This document shows, piece after piece, positions 1 to 8,564 of a DNA stretch of 64,000 nt. The first letter of the stretch is position 1; each line of letters opens with the position of its first letter. Position numbers and translations under genes: made by a program. The notes beneath the pieces are model-generated. The model searched no databases. It worked only from the letters and a program-made list of their open reading frames with translations, and was not told the origin of the DNA. Location of the stretch: the NCBI GenBank assembly GCA_963706905.1, contig CAVPNY010000015.1, positions 372,001 through 436,000 on the forward strand, given 5' to 3'. The DNA comes from CAVPNY01 sp963706905 (GTDB lineage: Bacteria; Chloroflexota; Anaerolineae; Anaerolineales; UBA4823).

Positions 1-585
1 GCCGGTCTGAAAGGTTTTGGCAATGCCAAAATCTACCAGGACAATATGATTGTGCTGGTCGACCATCACGTTGGAAGGCTTCATGTCGCGGAAAATAATT
101 GGCTCTGGTTTGTGAGTGTGCAGGTAATGGAGCACTTCGCACAACTCGATCCCCCAACGCACGACCAGCTCTTCAGGCAAAAAATCACCAGTTTCGTTTA
201 GGATTGCATCCAGGTCCTTGCCCTGGACGAATTCAAGGATCAGGTAAGAGCGTTCCTGGTGCGAAAAATAATCATAAATGCGCGGGATGGCAGGGTGAGA
301 AAGAGTGGCCAACAGGTTAGCTTCGCGTTCGAAGTTGCGCACGATGGTCTCGCGCACCAATGGATCACGCGCCTGGTTGATCATCTCTTTGACAGCTACA
401 AATTTAACGACGTTTGGGAAATGTAAATCGCGCGCCCGATAAACTGCCCCCATACCGCCAATCCCGATCACTTCTTCGATCAGATAGCGAGTGTATAAAG
501 TCGCCCCGGCCTGCAAAATGCCCGGTGAAGTCCGGTTTTCACTCTTTGGCGAGTTTAAAGGGGTATTCGGGGTGTCCAGATGCAT
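1..585 (-). CDS. Ser/Thr protein kinase, N-terminal part (runs off window)
   Basis: The 195 visible residues form the first two thirds of a Hanks-type Ser/Thr kinase domain. They show a glycine loop GIGGMGAVY at about 41-49, the ATP lysine in VAVKE (about 66), the catalytic loop FRDMKPSN at 165-172 and DFG at 185-187. The usual HRD histidine is Phe here, a variant also seen in other bacterial kinases. The start at 585 follows a good ribosome site (CCAGGAGGA directly upstream). A short polar leader of about 30 residues precedes the kinase fold. The substrate is unknown and the C-terminus lies outside the window. It is divergent from purB. Confidence 0.9.
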   Translation of the reverse strand, partial: MHLDTPNTPLNSPKSENRTSPGILQAGATLYTRYLIEEVIGIGGMGAVYRARDLHFPNVVKFVAVKEMINQARDPLVRETIVRNFEREANLLATLSHPAIPRIYDYFSHQERSYLILEFVQGKDLDAILNETGDFLPEELVVRWGIELCEVLHYLHTHKPEPIIFRDMKPSNVMVDQHNHIVLVDFGIAKTFQTG

Positions 586-708
586 TCCTCCTGGCCTGTT
601 CCTCAAGGGCCGGAATCCAAACCATTATAGCCGATCGTGCCCTGAAAATTCTAAAAATCCCGGACCACGCTCGAAGATTTAATAGTACCATCTCAAGGCC
701 AGTCTCAG

Positions 709-714
709 TATAAT
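709..714 (+). promoter_or_regulatory. -10 box upstream of purB
   Basis: A consensus TATAAT lies 29 bases before the purB start, and an AAAGGA ribosome site follows at 729-734. No convincing -35 hexamer is visible at 16-18 bases upstream. Confidence 0.45.
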
Positions 715-743
715 CATAATTAAGTGTAAAAGGATTTACAGAT

Positions 744-2147
744 ATGACAGACTTCGAGAATTACCAATCACCATTTAGCTGGCGTTACGGATCAAACGCG
801 ATGCGCGCACTGTGGAGTGAAGCCAACAAGCGGCGCTTGTGGCGCGAAATGTGGGTTGGCCTGGCAGAGGTGCAAGCTGGTTATGGGCTGATTTCACAGG
901 AGCAGCTTGCTGACCTCCAAGCGCATCGCCAGCAGGTGGATATGGAGCGCGCTCTCCAGATTGAGGCCGAGATTCAGCATGACTTAATGGCTGAATTGAA
1001 AGCGTTTGCTGAACAGTGCCCCCTGGGAGGCGGCGCTTTGCACCTGGGAGCCACTTCGACCGACATCGAAGATAACGCTGAGGCACTGCGCATTCGCCGA
1101 TCCCTGGACTTGCTCTTAGAGGATCTCCAGGCTTTGTTGTTGCGCTTCGCCCATCAGATTGAACAATGGGCGGAAACGCCAGTCATGGCATTCACTCACC
1201 TGCAGCCAGCCGAGCCAACAACGCTGGGTTACCGCCTGGCCCAGTACGCTCAGGACTTATTGATGGATTGGGAAGACATGCGTCGGTCTCGCCGTAACCT
1301 GCGCGGCAAGGGCTTCAAGGGAGCGGTAGGAACGGGGGCCTCCTATGCAGAGTTGATTGGGGCTAAAAACTTGGCTGAGTTTGAAACCCGTCTGTCAATC
1401 CGGCTAGGATTGCCTTTCTTCCCGGTGACCACCCAGACCAGCCCGCGCAAACAAGACTACCGGGTAATTGCCACACTAGCTGGATTGGGTGGCTCATTAT
1501 ATAAATTTGCCTTCGATGTGCGCTTGCTGCAATCCCCTGGACTGGGGGAGCTGGCGGAGCCGTTTGGCAAGCACCAGGTCGGCTCGTCAGCCATGCCGTT
1601 CAAACGCAACCCCATCAATGCTGAGCGGATTGATTCTCTTGGGCGTGCTCTGGCTGCGATGCCGCGGCTGGCGTGGGATAATGCCGCGCATTCCCTCTTG
1701 GAGCGCACCCTGGATGACTCGGCCAACCGACGCACATTGTTGCCCGAAGCCTTCTTGATCGCTGATGAGCTGATACAGACAAGTTACAAGATACTGGATG
1801 GACTGCAGGTGAACGAGGCCGCCATCGAGAAGAATCTTGGGTTTTACGGGCCGTTCGCGGCCACGGAGCGGGTGCTGATGGCCCTGGCGAAAGCCGGGGC
1901 TGACCGCCAGGCGATGCACGAGCGCCTGCGCCAGCATGCTCTGGCTGCCTGGGATCGTATCCGGGCTGGAGAAGTGAACCCATTGGTTGGGCTGGTTTGC
2001 CAGGATTCCATTTTCTTGAATTATGTTGACGACATGGAGTTGCACAGTCTGATGGATGCCAGCCGCCATCTGGGTGATTCGCCTCAACGTGCCCTCGCCC
2101 TGGCAAAGACTATCCGCCAGGCAATAAAATTATCGCCTGCAGATTAG
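744..2147 (+). CDS. purB: adenylosuccinate lyase
   Basis: Splits adenylosuccinate to AMP and SAICAR to AICAR in purine synthesis (cytosol, homotetramer). The 467 residues match the family's usual 430-480. The fumarase/aspartase-superfamily signature SSAMPFKRNP is at about 280-290, with LGATSTDIEDNAE near 102 and THLQPAEPTT near 150, both active-site regions. The start follows an AAAGGA ribosome site. It stands as a single gene after the divergent kinase; the next intact gene is unrelated. The AMP it yields links loosely to the adenine deaminase further along, but there is no operon link. Confidence 0.95.
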   Translation: MTDFENYQSPFSWRYGSNAMRALWSEANKRRLWREMWVGLAEVQAGYGLISQEQLADLQAHRQQVDMERALQIEAEIQHDLMAELKAFAEQCPLGGGALHLGATSTDIEDNAEALRIRRSLDLLLEDLQALLLRFAHQIEQWAETPVMAFTHLQPAEPTTLGYRLAQYAQDLLMDWEDMRRSRRNLRGKGFKGAVGTGASYAELIGAKNLAEFETRLSIRLGLPFFPVTTQTSPRKQDYRVIATLAGLGGSLYKFAFDVRLLQSPGLGELAEPFGKHQVGSSAMPFKRNPINAERIDSLGRALAAMPRLAWDNAAHSLLERTLDDSANRRTLLPEAFLIADELIQTSYKILDGLQVNEAAIEKNLGFYGPFAATERVLMALAKAGADRQAMHERLRQHALAAWDRIRAGEVNPLVGLVCQDSIFLNYVDDMELHSLMDASRHLGDSPQRALALAKTIRQAIKLSPAD

Positions 2148-2176
2148 ATTTGTGGAGACCGGTTGCTTGACTTGGA

Positions 2177-2575
2177 ATGAGCGGAGAGAGGTGCATACTT
2201 CAGGTTGCACATCCTGCTGCCAAAAAAGACCCAGCCCGGCGCGTTTATCAGATTACCCTGGCAGGTTGGGAAGCCTTCCAGAAGGGCACACTCGCCGAGC
2301 TGGCAGGGCCACCCCGGCCCACCTCAACCTTTTTGTTGGCGCTTTCGAATCTTCCGTTTGTCCCCAGTCTAGAAGCCGGGGCCGCCTTATGCAGCTACCG
2401 GGATCGATTGCTGGAGCGCAAGGAGTACCTACAAGTGAGAATGGGTTTGGGAGATGAATGGTTTCCTTTTCATGTAGCGGCTATTTTTGAGTTCAGCCTG
2501 GTGATGGTCCAGGCTGAATTGGATTGGTTGGATCAATTTATTCGTGAAATGGAGGCGCAAGATGGACAAGCGTGA
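2177..2575 (+). pseudogene. truncated PadR-family regulator, DNA-binding helices missing
   Basis: The visible part begins inside the winged-helix wing: RRVYQITLAGWEAF at about 21-34 is the typical second half of a PadR wing. It then continues through the coiled C-terminal helices (QAELDWLDQFIREME). The recognition helices that should precede it would need about 50 residues, but purB stops only 29 bases upstream. No reading frame there encodes them, and no ribosome site supports the ATG at 2177. I infer a deletion that removed the promoter and the helix-turn-helix. It overlaps the GyrI-like gene by 14 bases, a common PadR/GyrI pairing, so the partner may have lost its control. Confidence 0.65.
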
Positions 2576-3173
2576 TTTCAAGAAGGAGCTAAAGCACCTG
2601 TATCAGCCGTCTGCGAAGGAATTCTCGTTGGTTGACGTGCCGCCACTGAATTTCTTAATGATAGATGGGCATGGCAATCCGAATACGTCCCCGGACTACA
2701 CAGCCGCTCTCGAAGCATTGTATAGCCTGGCCTATACGATCAAGTTCGCGTTAAAACCCAAGGGGATTGACTTTGTGGTCGGTCCATCAGAAGGCCTGTG
2801 GTGGATGGAAGACATGCGCCAGTTCAGCCAGGAGAATAAAGACCGCTGGGATTGGACGATGATGATCGTGCAACCGGAAGAAGTCACCCAGGAAGTCTTT
2901 AAGGATGCAAAGATCCAGGTTGCCAAGAAAAAAGATCTTCCAGCTCTGCCTGGCATGCGGCTAGAGACTTATCATGAAGGGCTTTCCGCGCAAATTCTAT
3001 ATTATGGTTCTTACTCTGACGAAGGGCCTACGATCGCCAGGATGCACGCCTTCATTCACGAAAGCGGTTACGAGTTGAGGGGAAAACACCACGAGATATA
3101 TTTGGGAGATCCGCGCCGCACGGCTCCTGAAAAGTTGAAGACCGTCATCCGGCAACCAATCAGAAGAAAATAG
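2562..3173 (+). CDS. GyrI-like small-molecule-binding domain protein
   Basis: A 203-residue protein of the GyrI-like (SOUL/AraC-effector-binding-like) fold. Recognisable blocks are VDVPPLNFLMIDGHGNPN near 25-42, a Trp-rich region GLWWMEDM near 85 and LETYHEGLSAQILYYGSYSD near 140-160. Such proteins bind hydrophobic or cationic small molecules, and some hydrolyse cyclopropanoid toxins; the ligand here is unknown. I chose 2562 because GGAGG at 2551-2555 is 6 bases upstream. An ATG at 2544 lacks a ribosome site. It overlaps the 3' end of the truncated PadR gene. Confidence 0.8.
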   Translation: MDKRDFKKELKHLYQPSAKEFSLVDVPPLNFLMIDGHGNPNTSPDYTAALEALYSLAYTIKFALKPKGIDFVVGPSEGLWWMEDMRQFSQENKDRWDWTMMIVQPEEVTQEVFKDAKIQVAKKKDLPALPGMRLETYHEGLSAQILYYGSYSDEGPTIARMHAFIHESGYELRGKHHEIYLGDPRRTAPEKLKTVIRQPIRRK

Positions 3174-3193
3174 AGCCCGATCAGGATATTTAT

Positions 3194-3234
3194 GTGAAAG
3201 ATTTGGGTGGCGCTTTGCAGCCCAAATCTTTCAC
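3194..3234. terminator. inverted repeat between convergent genes
   Basis: A 14-bp perfect stem GTGAAAGATTTGGG / CCCAAATCTTTCAC with a 13-base loop fills the gap between two convergent genes. There is no U-run on either strand, so it is either a weak bidirectional terminator or an mRNA 3'-end stabiliser. Confidence 0.55.
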
Positions 3235-3242
3235 CAGTCATG

Positions 3243-4235
3243 CTAACGATAGTCTTGCGGTGGTTTGGGCTTGTTATCCAGGACTGCCTCAATGCGTTCC
3301 ATGACGTCTTCTGTAAGCCTGGGAACTACCTCGAGCGCCTGCATGTTCTCAACCACCTGCTCAGGGCGGGAAGCGCCTGTGATCACTGAGCTGACATTTG
3401 GATTTTTTAAACACCAGGCCAGGGCCAGTTGAGACAAGCTGCAGTCCAGCTCAGCTGCAATCGGGCGTAAGGCTTCAGCTTTCTTTGCCTTTTGCTGACC
3501 TTCCTGGCTCTCAAACTCCTTCTTTAACCATTCATAGCCCTGCAAGGTTGCGCGTGTGTCCGCAGGGATGCCCTGGCTGTATTTGCCAGTCAGCAAGCCG
3601 CTAGCCAGAGGGCTGAAGATCGTTGTTCCCAGGCCGATCTCGGTGTATAGTGAGGCAAGCTCGCGCTCGACGCGTTCTCGGGAAAACATATTGTATTCCG
3701 GCTGTTCCATCAACGGCGGAATCAGGTGTTCCCGGCGGGCAACCCCATATGCTTCGGTGATCTGCTGTGCGCTCCATTCACTGGTCCCCCAATAGAAAGC
3801 CAGCCCTTGATTAATCAGGAAATCCATCGCCCGCACCGTTTCTTCGACCGGTGTGTGGATGTCCGGGCGATGACAAAAAATCAGGTCAACATACTCGAGT
3901 TGCAGGCGCTCAAGAGAGTCGCGCAATCCTTCCAGGATATGCTTACGGGAAAGCCCGTTGCGGTTGACACCCTCGCCTCCCCAGAAAATTTTGGTTGAGA
4001 TCACCAGATCGTTGCGTTTCCAGCGGGTGCGTTGCAAGACATTGCCCATCACAATTTCAGCCTTGCCGTTGGCGTATACCTCAGCGTTATCGTAGAAGTT
4101 CACCCCGGCATCAAAGGCGGCGCGCATACACTCGTAAGCCATGTCCTCGCCGATCTGCTGACCATAGGTAACCCATGCACCCAGGGACAAGGCCGATACT
4201 TGTAAACCTGAACGCCCTAGATAGCGATATTCCAT
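3243..4235 (-). CDS. aldo/keto reductase (potassium-channel beta-like, AKR6 group)
   Basis: A 330-residue (beta/alpha)8 NAD(P)H-dependent oxidoreductase. The catalytic tetrad is visible: D49 and Y54 in NFYDNAEVYANG, K82 in STKIF and H122 in FCHRPD. The C-terminal NADPH-binding block SSVITGASRPEQV is at about 285-297. The sequence style (RSGLQVSALSLGAWVTYG; WGGEGVNRNGLSRKH) matches the KCNAB/YghZ-type subfamily, whose physiological substrates are reactive aldehydes. The start has a strong ribosome site (CCAGGAGGG). It is a single gene convergent with the GyrI-like gene. Confidence 0.93.
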   Translation of the reverse strand: MEYRYLGRSGLQVSALSLGAWVTYGQQIGEDMAYECMRAAFDAGVNFYDNAEVYANGKAEIVMGNVLQRTRWKRNDLVISTKIFWGGEGVNRNGLSRKHILEGLRDSLERLQLEYVDLIFCHRPDIHTPVEETVRAMDFLINQGLAFYWGTSEWSAQQITEAYGVARREHLIPPLMEQPEYNMFSRERVERELASLYTEIGLGTTIFSPLASGLLTGKYSQGIPADTRATLQGYEWLKKEFESQEGQQKAKKAEALRPIAAELDCSLSQLALAWCLKNPNVSSVITGASRPEQVVENMQALEVVPRLTEDVMERIEAVLDNKPKPPQDYR

Positions 4236-4275
4236 TGCACCCTCCTGGTGGTGTTAATCTTAAGATAAGGGTATT

Positions 4276-5085
4276 TTACCCAGGAACAGAACTTGCCTGG
4301 AAAGATTGCTTGGGCTTGATTTGCGCACGAGCTTGCTCGAGCAGTTCTGGTGAAGCAGCCATGAGCGTGGGAAAGTTGCGCTGGCGGTAATCCCAGCCTA
4401 CGACAAGAGGAAAGGCCTGGACCTCGTCATAAGCAGCAATTGCGCCGCCCGCTTCCTGAACAACCAACCAGCCGCCTGCCAGGTCCCAAATTTTTGGCGT
4501 AGCCTCAAAGCCGATAACCGCCGTGCCACGCGCCACCGCACACCAGGTATAGGCTGCCGACCCGAGCACTCTGCATTTATAGCGCAGATTGACTTCATAC
4601 CGGCGGAAGGTGCGTGCGCAGCACGAGAAAAAGGAAGTTGGCTGGCCGGGGATAGGCGGCTTAACCCGGATCGAATTGTCATTTAAACGGGCACCTTGTC
4701 CGAGTTCAGCCGTGTAAAATTCGCCGATGGCCGGGAAATTGACCACAGCAATATTTGGGATGCCTCCCACCACCCTGGCGATCGAGATTCCCCAAATGGG
4801 CAAACCCAGACTAAAATTGGATGTCCCATCCAGCGGGTCAACCACCCACACTGCCGGGGAGTGCGCGCTTAGCTCGGGTTGCAGTTCTTCGCTGATGATC
4901 GCTTCCTGGGGGAAATGCTGAGAGATGGCGCTGCTAATCAATCGATCAGCAGCAAGATCTGCTTCGGTAACAACCGTCTTATCAGCTTTCAAAGTTGGGG
5001 TGAGACCTTCGGGACTGAAATACTCTAACAACAGGGATCCGGTGCGCCGGCTGAGATCGACGGCAAATTCCAGCGATGGCTCCAT
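4276..5085 (-). CDS. inositol monophosphatase family protein
   Basis: A 269-residue Mg2+-dependent phosphatase of the IMPase/FBPase superfamily. Motif 1 (ISEE at about 64-67), motif 2 (WVVDPLDGTSNF at 80-91, metal ligands D83 and D86) and the C-terminal WDLAGG with acidic Asp are all present. It could act on inositol phosphate, histidinol phosphate or a 3'-phosphonucleotide; the sequence does not decide. I prefer the ATG at 5085 to the one at 5121. It begins at the usual family position and has an extended -10 box (TGTTATACT) ending 6 bases before it, consistent with a leaderless transcript. Confidence 0.85.
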   Translation of the reverse strand: MEPSLEFAVDLSRRTGSLLLEYFSPEGLTPTLKADKTVVTEADLAADRLISSAISQHFPQEAIISEELQPELSAHSPAVWVVDPLDGTSNFSLGLPIWGISIARVVGGIPNIAVVNFPAIGEFYTAELGQGARLNDNSIRVKPPIPGQPTSFFSCCARTFRRYEVNLRYKCRVLGSAAYTWCAVARGTAVIGFEATPKIWDLAGGWLVVQEAGGAIAAYDEVQAFPLVVGWDYRQRNFPTLMAASPELLEQARAQIKPKQSFQASSVPG

Positions 5086-5091
5086 GCGGGT

Positions 5092-5100
5092 AGTATAACA
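5092..5100 (-). promoter_or_regulatory. extended -10 promoter, probable leaderless start
   Basis: On the minus strand TGTTATACT is followed by only six bases before the ATG at 5085, with no ribosome site. This places transcription start at or next to the start codon. Confidence 0.5.
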
Positions 5101-5137
5101 TGCTTCGTTTGCCAGGAGCATTCAACGTGACTCACAG

Positions 5138-5143
5138 TATAAT
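5138..5143 (+). promoter_or_regulatory. -10 box of the sigma/anti-sigma operon
   Basis: A consensus TATAAT lies 46 bases before the sigma gene start. No clear housekeeping -35 is seen, and I did not recognise an ECF-type AAC/CGT pair that would show autoregulation. Confidence 0.4.
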
Positions 5144-5188
5144 GGGTTTTCACTGTCATTTCTTGAGTGGGTCAGCTGAGGTCCAGGT

Positions 5189-5770
5189 TTGGATTATACG
5201 AAATTCGATGATGTTTCCTTAATCCGCCAGATTGCCCTGGCACGTCCAGAGGCTTTAAGTGCGTTGTACGATCGATACAGCCGGTTGGTCTTCAGCCTCT
5301 CCTTGCACATCGTTGGAGAGGTGGAGGCAGCTGAAGAAGTCACTCAGGATGTTTTCTTTCGAATCTGGGAGAAAGCCGAGATTTACCAGGCTGAACAGGC
5401 GCGCGTGAGTACCTGGATGACCAGTATAACCCGCAACCGATCGATTGATCTGCTTCGTAAGCGCAAGGTGCGGCCTGAGGGTCACAGTCTCGGATGGGAA
5501 GAATTTCAGCCGGGTTGGGAGCCAGTCAGCGAAAGGAGTGATCCTGAAGCTTTGACTGCCGAAGCGATCCAAAATCAGCATGTCCGGGCGGCGGTTGCCA
5601 GTCTGCCGGTCGAGCAGCAGCGGGCGTTAGCAATGGCCTTTTTTGAAGGCTACTCGCACAGCGAGATCGCTGAACGCCTTGGCGAACCGCTGGGAACAAT
5701 AAAAACGCGCATCCGTAGCGGGATGCAGAAATTGCGCAGTTTGTTATTAGAGGAACAAATTCATATTTGA
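5189..5770 (+). CDS. ECF RNA polymerase sigma factor (SigK-like)
   Basis: A 193-residue group-IV sigma-70 factor with region 2 at about 20-90 (LYDRYSRLVFSLSLHIVG, EEVTQDVFFRIWEKA) and region 4 at about 130-185 (LPVEQQRALAMAFFEGYSH; IAERLGEPLGTIKTRI). It has no regions 1 or 3, as expected. The TTG start is supported by GAGGT at 5178-5182. The next gene is its likely anti-sigma factor, so the pair should answer a signal sensed at the membrane. The regulon is unknown. It is divergent from the phosphatase gene. Confidence 0.93.
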   Translation: MDYTKFDDVSLIRQIALARPEALSALYDRYSRLVFSLSLHIVGEVEAAEEVTQDVFFRIWEKAEIYQAEQARVSTWMTSITRNRSIDLLRKRKVRPEGHSLGWEEFQPGWEPVSERSDPEALTAEAIQNQHVRAAVASLPVEQQRALAMAFFEGYSHSEIAERLGEPLGTIKTRIRSGMQKLRSLLLEEQIHI

Positions 5771-5837
5771 TTAATCTAAAGTCTCGCAGCCTACGTATAT
5801 TTGAATTGGAGTGGTATTCATAAAAAGTGTGTTGGTA

Positions 5838-6566
5838 ATGGAAAACGATTTACATATCCTCGAACTAATTCCAGCTTATGCTCTCGACTGCCTCGAAAGA
5901 GACGAAGCTCAAATCGTTGCTACCCACCTGGAGGAATGCAACGAATGCCAGAAAGCGTTGTCTAGCTTTCAGGAAGTAGCTGGTCAACTAGCCTATGCTG
6001 TGCCGCAGCTTGACCCCCCGGCGAGCGTGAAAGCATCCCTGATGAGGCGCGTTCAGGCAGGCCAGCAAGTTGGTCCTGCTGCTCTGCCCCGAAAATCCTG
6101 GCTGAAAGCGGTGCAAGATTTTTTCGCGCAGTTATCGCCCGCATGGGTGATTGCCAGCCTGACAGTGGTTGGCCTCTTGGTATTCAGCAACCTTTTCCTG
6201 TGGGATCAGGTGCGGGAGTTGCGTGCTGAACAACAGACGACGATGGCGGTCGTGGGCCTCAATGCAACCGAGTTTGCCCCTGGATCCTCCGGGACGATCG
6301 TGATCAGCAGGGATGGCCTGTATGGCACGTTGGTTGTGGAGAATTTGCCGATCCTGGATGAAACCCAGCAATACCAGGTGTGGTTAATCCGGGATGGACA
6401 GCGCACCAACGGTGGTGTTTTTTCGGTCGGCTATCATGGATATGCTTCTCAGGAGATACACTCAGAACAGCCGTTGGGCAGCTTTACCTCGTTTGGGATC
6501 ACCATCGAGCCGGCGGGCGGCAGCCCCCAGCCGACCGGGGAAAAAGTGTTAGGCGGGGACCTTTAA
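5838..6566 (+). CDS. anti-sigma factor, zinc-finger N-terminus and RskA C-terminal domain
   Basis: Membrane anti-sigma factor paired with the preceding ECF sigma. The N-terminal zinc anti-sigma motif is HLEECNEC (H..C..C) at about 31-38. A single membrane helix (WVIASLTVVGLLVFSNLFLW) sits near 108-127, and the extracellular RskA-type domain carries YQVWLIRDGQRTNGGVF and FGITIEPAGGSPQPTG blocks. RskA homologues are released by regulated proteolysis. The ATG at 5838 starts at the usual family position. A GTG at 5811 would add nine residues, and neither has a strong ribosome site. The stop lies six bases from a convergent gene. Confidence 0.88.
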   Translation: MENDLHILELIPAYALDCLERDEAQIVATHLEECNECQKALSSFQEVAGQLAYAVPQLDPPASVKASLMRRVQAGQQVGPAALPRKSWLKAVQDFFAQLSPAWVIASLTVVGLLVFSNLFLWDQVRELRAEQQTTMAVVGLNATEFAPGSSGTIVISRDGLYGTLVVENLPILDETQQYQVWLIRDGQRTNGGVFSVGYHGYASQEIHSEQPLGSFTSFGITIEPAGGSPQPTGEKVLGGDL

Positions 6567-6571
6567 CGAAT

Positions 6572-7037
6572 TTACTCTTTTACTACTAGCTCGGCATAAT
6601 CTTGGTCAGAGGTTTGCTGGGCTGAAACGCCTAGGAGATCGAGCAGATCCATAGCAATTTGAGCCTTGTGTTCTGCGTCACGTCGGCTCCAGGTGCGACT
6701 TTTGACTTCCACAAAATGCCCTAGGGGGGGCTGGTCGACGCGATCCAGGTTGATAAAGAACTCAGTGCCCTTATAGAGTACTCTCCAGCGCAGGCGATGC
6801 TTCTCGACCGAAATTTCCTTGTTGGGTTTGAAATATTCGCGATAGAAACGCAGACTATGGGTGGCGGGGGCCAGGAAGCGGCTGCGTGAGAGCAGGACAT
6901 CGCTTTCGAGAGGGTGTTCCCGGGCAGGACCGATCAGTGTCAACCGATAGCGGACGTTCGTAATTTGATCCTTCTCATCAATGTATTCGTCTTCCCGATA
7001 GCGCAAGAAACCTTGCGAGGGGTCAGGGAACATCAAA
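6572..7037 (-). CDS. CYTH-domain remainder, continuation of the upstream amidohydrolase
   Basis: This frame carries the second and larger part of a CYTH (CyaB/thiamine-triphosphatase-like) domain: DPSQGFLRYREDEY, VRYRLTLIGPA, HRLRWRVLYKGTEF and HFVEVKSRTWSRRDAE. It has no start of its own. The first CYTH strand and EVQVKVP block sit at the C-terminus of the amidohydrolase frame, which stops at a TGA exactly where this frame takes over. Removing one C from the CCC before that TGA joins both into one open frame. I read it as a single amidohydrolase-CYTH fusion of about 660 residues, split by an indel or by +1 recoding. Confidence 0.7.
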
Positions 7038-8552
7038 GTAAACATCGTACTCGTGGTAGTGGCGGGAGTACAGGATTTCGAACGGCGCGGTCTGGATGGC
7101 GTCGAGCACGGACTGATTATCCAAGATGGGGACCTTGACCTGTACCTCGAAACTTTCCCCTTCGGTCGCACCGCCAATGGCAATTAGCTTTGATAGAATA
7201 GATTTTTCCCTTTGGATCAAGAAGGTGTCAATCCGGTGGGCGTAATCCTCTACCTGTTCGAGCAGTACAGTCTCGTCCAGAGTGGTGAGCTGGCGAGAGC
7301 GCATTAACCAGCGCCCGTTGACCATCACATCGGTGACATCGGTCGACTTGGCAGCATAAGCCAGTTGGGAATAGCGGCTGGCAGTATCTCGGAAGAAACG
7401 CGGTGAATTATGCAAAGGGGAGATATCAACCAGGATTAAATCGGCGCGTTTGCCAGGTTCCAAGCTGCCAGTCAGGTGACCGAGATGCAAGGCGTTAGCT
7501 CCCAGGCGGGTTGCCATCGATAAGGCGGTTTGGGCTGGCACAGTGGTTGGGTCTCCAGTGATGCCCTTTGCCAGGAAGGCCGCCAGGCGTACCTCTTCGA
7601 ACATATCCAGATCATTGTTGGAAGCCGGTCCATCCGTACCGATACCGACATTGAGACCAATTTCCAGCATTTTACTGACGGGCGCGGCTCCGGAGGCCAG
7701 CTTGAGGTTAGACGAAGGGCAGTGTGCCACACCAACGCGATTATGGAAAAGGGTGTTGATCTCGCCATCGTCGATATGCACGCAGTGGGCAGCCAAAACT
7801 TTGGCGCCAAACAGGTTGTGCTTCTTGACGTAAGGGATCACTGGCATACCATGCTGTGTGCGCGAGTTTTCAGCCTCGATGGCGGTTTCTGCCAGGTGGG
7901 TGTGCAAAGGAATATCAAACTCCATCGCCAGATCGGATGTTGCGCGCAGAATCTCCTCGGTGCAGGTATATGGTGAATGCGGGGCGATGGACGGTTCGAT
8001 CAGGGAATGTCCCTTCCAGCGTTGGATATAGTCTCGCGCAGCCGCCAGCGATTCTTCGTATGATTGCGCATCGGGGGAGGGAAACTTCAGCACTGTTTGC
8101 GAGCAAACAGCTCGCAGGCCGGCCTCGGCAGTAGCACGAGCGACTTCCTCCTCGAAGTAGTACATGTCAGCGAAACAGGTGACTCCCGAGCGGATCAGCT
8201 CAACGCAAGCTACCTGGGTTCCCAGGCGGACGAATTCCGGGCAGACAAATTCCCGCTCTACCGGCATCATGTAGCCAAGCAACCAAACATCCAGCCGTAA
8301 ATCATCCGCCAACCCACGCAGTAAAGTCATGGGTACATGGGTGTGGGCGTTGACCAGGCCGGGCATGACCACTTTTCCTCCACAATCCACGACTTCCCGG
8401 GGCGAGAAGGCTTGCCTGAGCTCAGCTTCTGGCCCAACAGCAATCAGGCTGTCGCCTGAAATTGCGACTGCGCCAGGTTCAAAAGAACTCAACTTTTCAT
8501 CCATCGTCAGGACGATGGCGTTAACCAGCAAGGCGTCGACAGGTTGGGTCAA
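7023..8552 (-). CDS. MTA/SAH deaminase-like amidohydrolase with start of fused CYTH domain
   Basis: Metal-dependent deaminase of the COG0402 group, closest in style to 5-methylthioadenosine/S-adenosylhomocysteine deaminase. It shows the metal site HTH at about 70-72 (NAHTHVPM), HTHLAE near 219, the AAHCVH histidine near 256, the substrate-side HCPSSNLKLASG block and the GTDGPASNND aspartate near 305. The first ~435 residues are a normal full-length enzyme. A helical linker and then a CYTH start (EVQVKVP) follow. It has a TTG start with AGGAG six bases upstream. It is 12 bases downstream of cinA, so co-transcription is likely. The fusion is unusual. Confidence 0.88.
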   Translation of the reverse strand: MTQPVDALLVNAIVLTMDEKLSSFEPGAVAISGDSLIAVGPEAELRQAFSPREVVDCGGKVVMPGLVNAHTHVPMTLLRGLADDLRLDVWLLGYMMPVEREFVCPEFVRLGTQVACVELIRSGVTCFADMYYFEEEVARATAEAGLRAVCSQTVLKFPSPDAQSYEESLAAARDYIQRWKGHSLIEPSIAPHSPYTCTEEILRATSDLAMEFDIPLHTHLAETAIEAENSRTQHGMPVIPYVKKHNLFGAKVLAAHCVHIDDGEINTLFHNRVGVAHCPSSNLKLASGAAPVSKMLEIGLNVGIGTDGPASNNDLDMFEEVRLAAFLAKGITGDPTTVPAQTALSMATRLGANALHLGHLTGSLEPGKRADLILVDISPLHNSPRFFRDTASRYSQLAYAAKSTDVTDVMVNGRWLMRSRQLTTLDETVLLEQVEDYAHRIDTFLIQREKSILSKLIAIGGATEGESFEVQVKVPILDNQSVLDAIQTAPFEILYSRHYHEYDVYFDVP

Positions 8553-8564
8553 GGTAGCTCCTTT

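Noticed and set aside
99..713. Small plus-strand reading frames at the left end
   Set aside because: They lie antisense to the kinase fragment and have no ribosome site or recognisable product.
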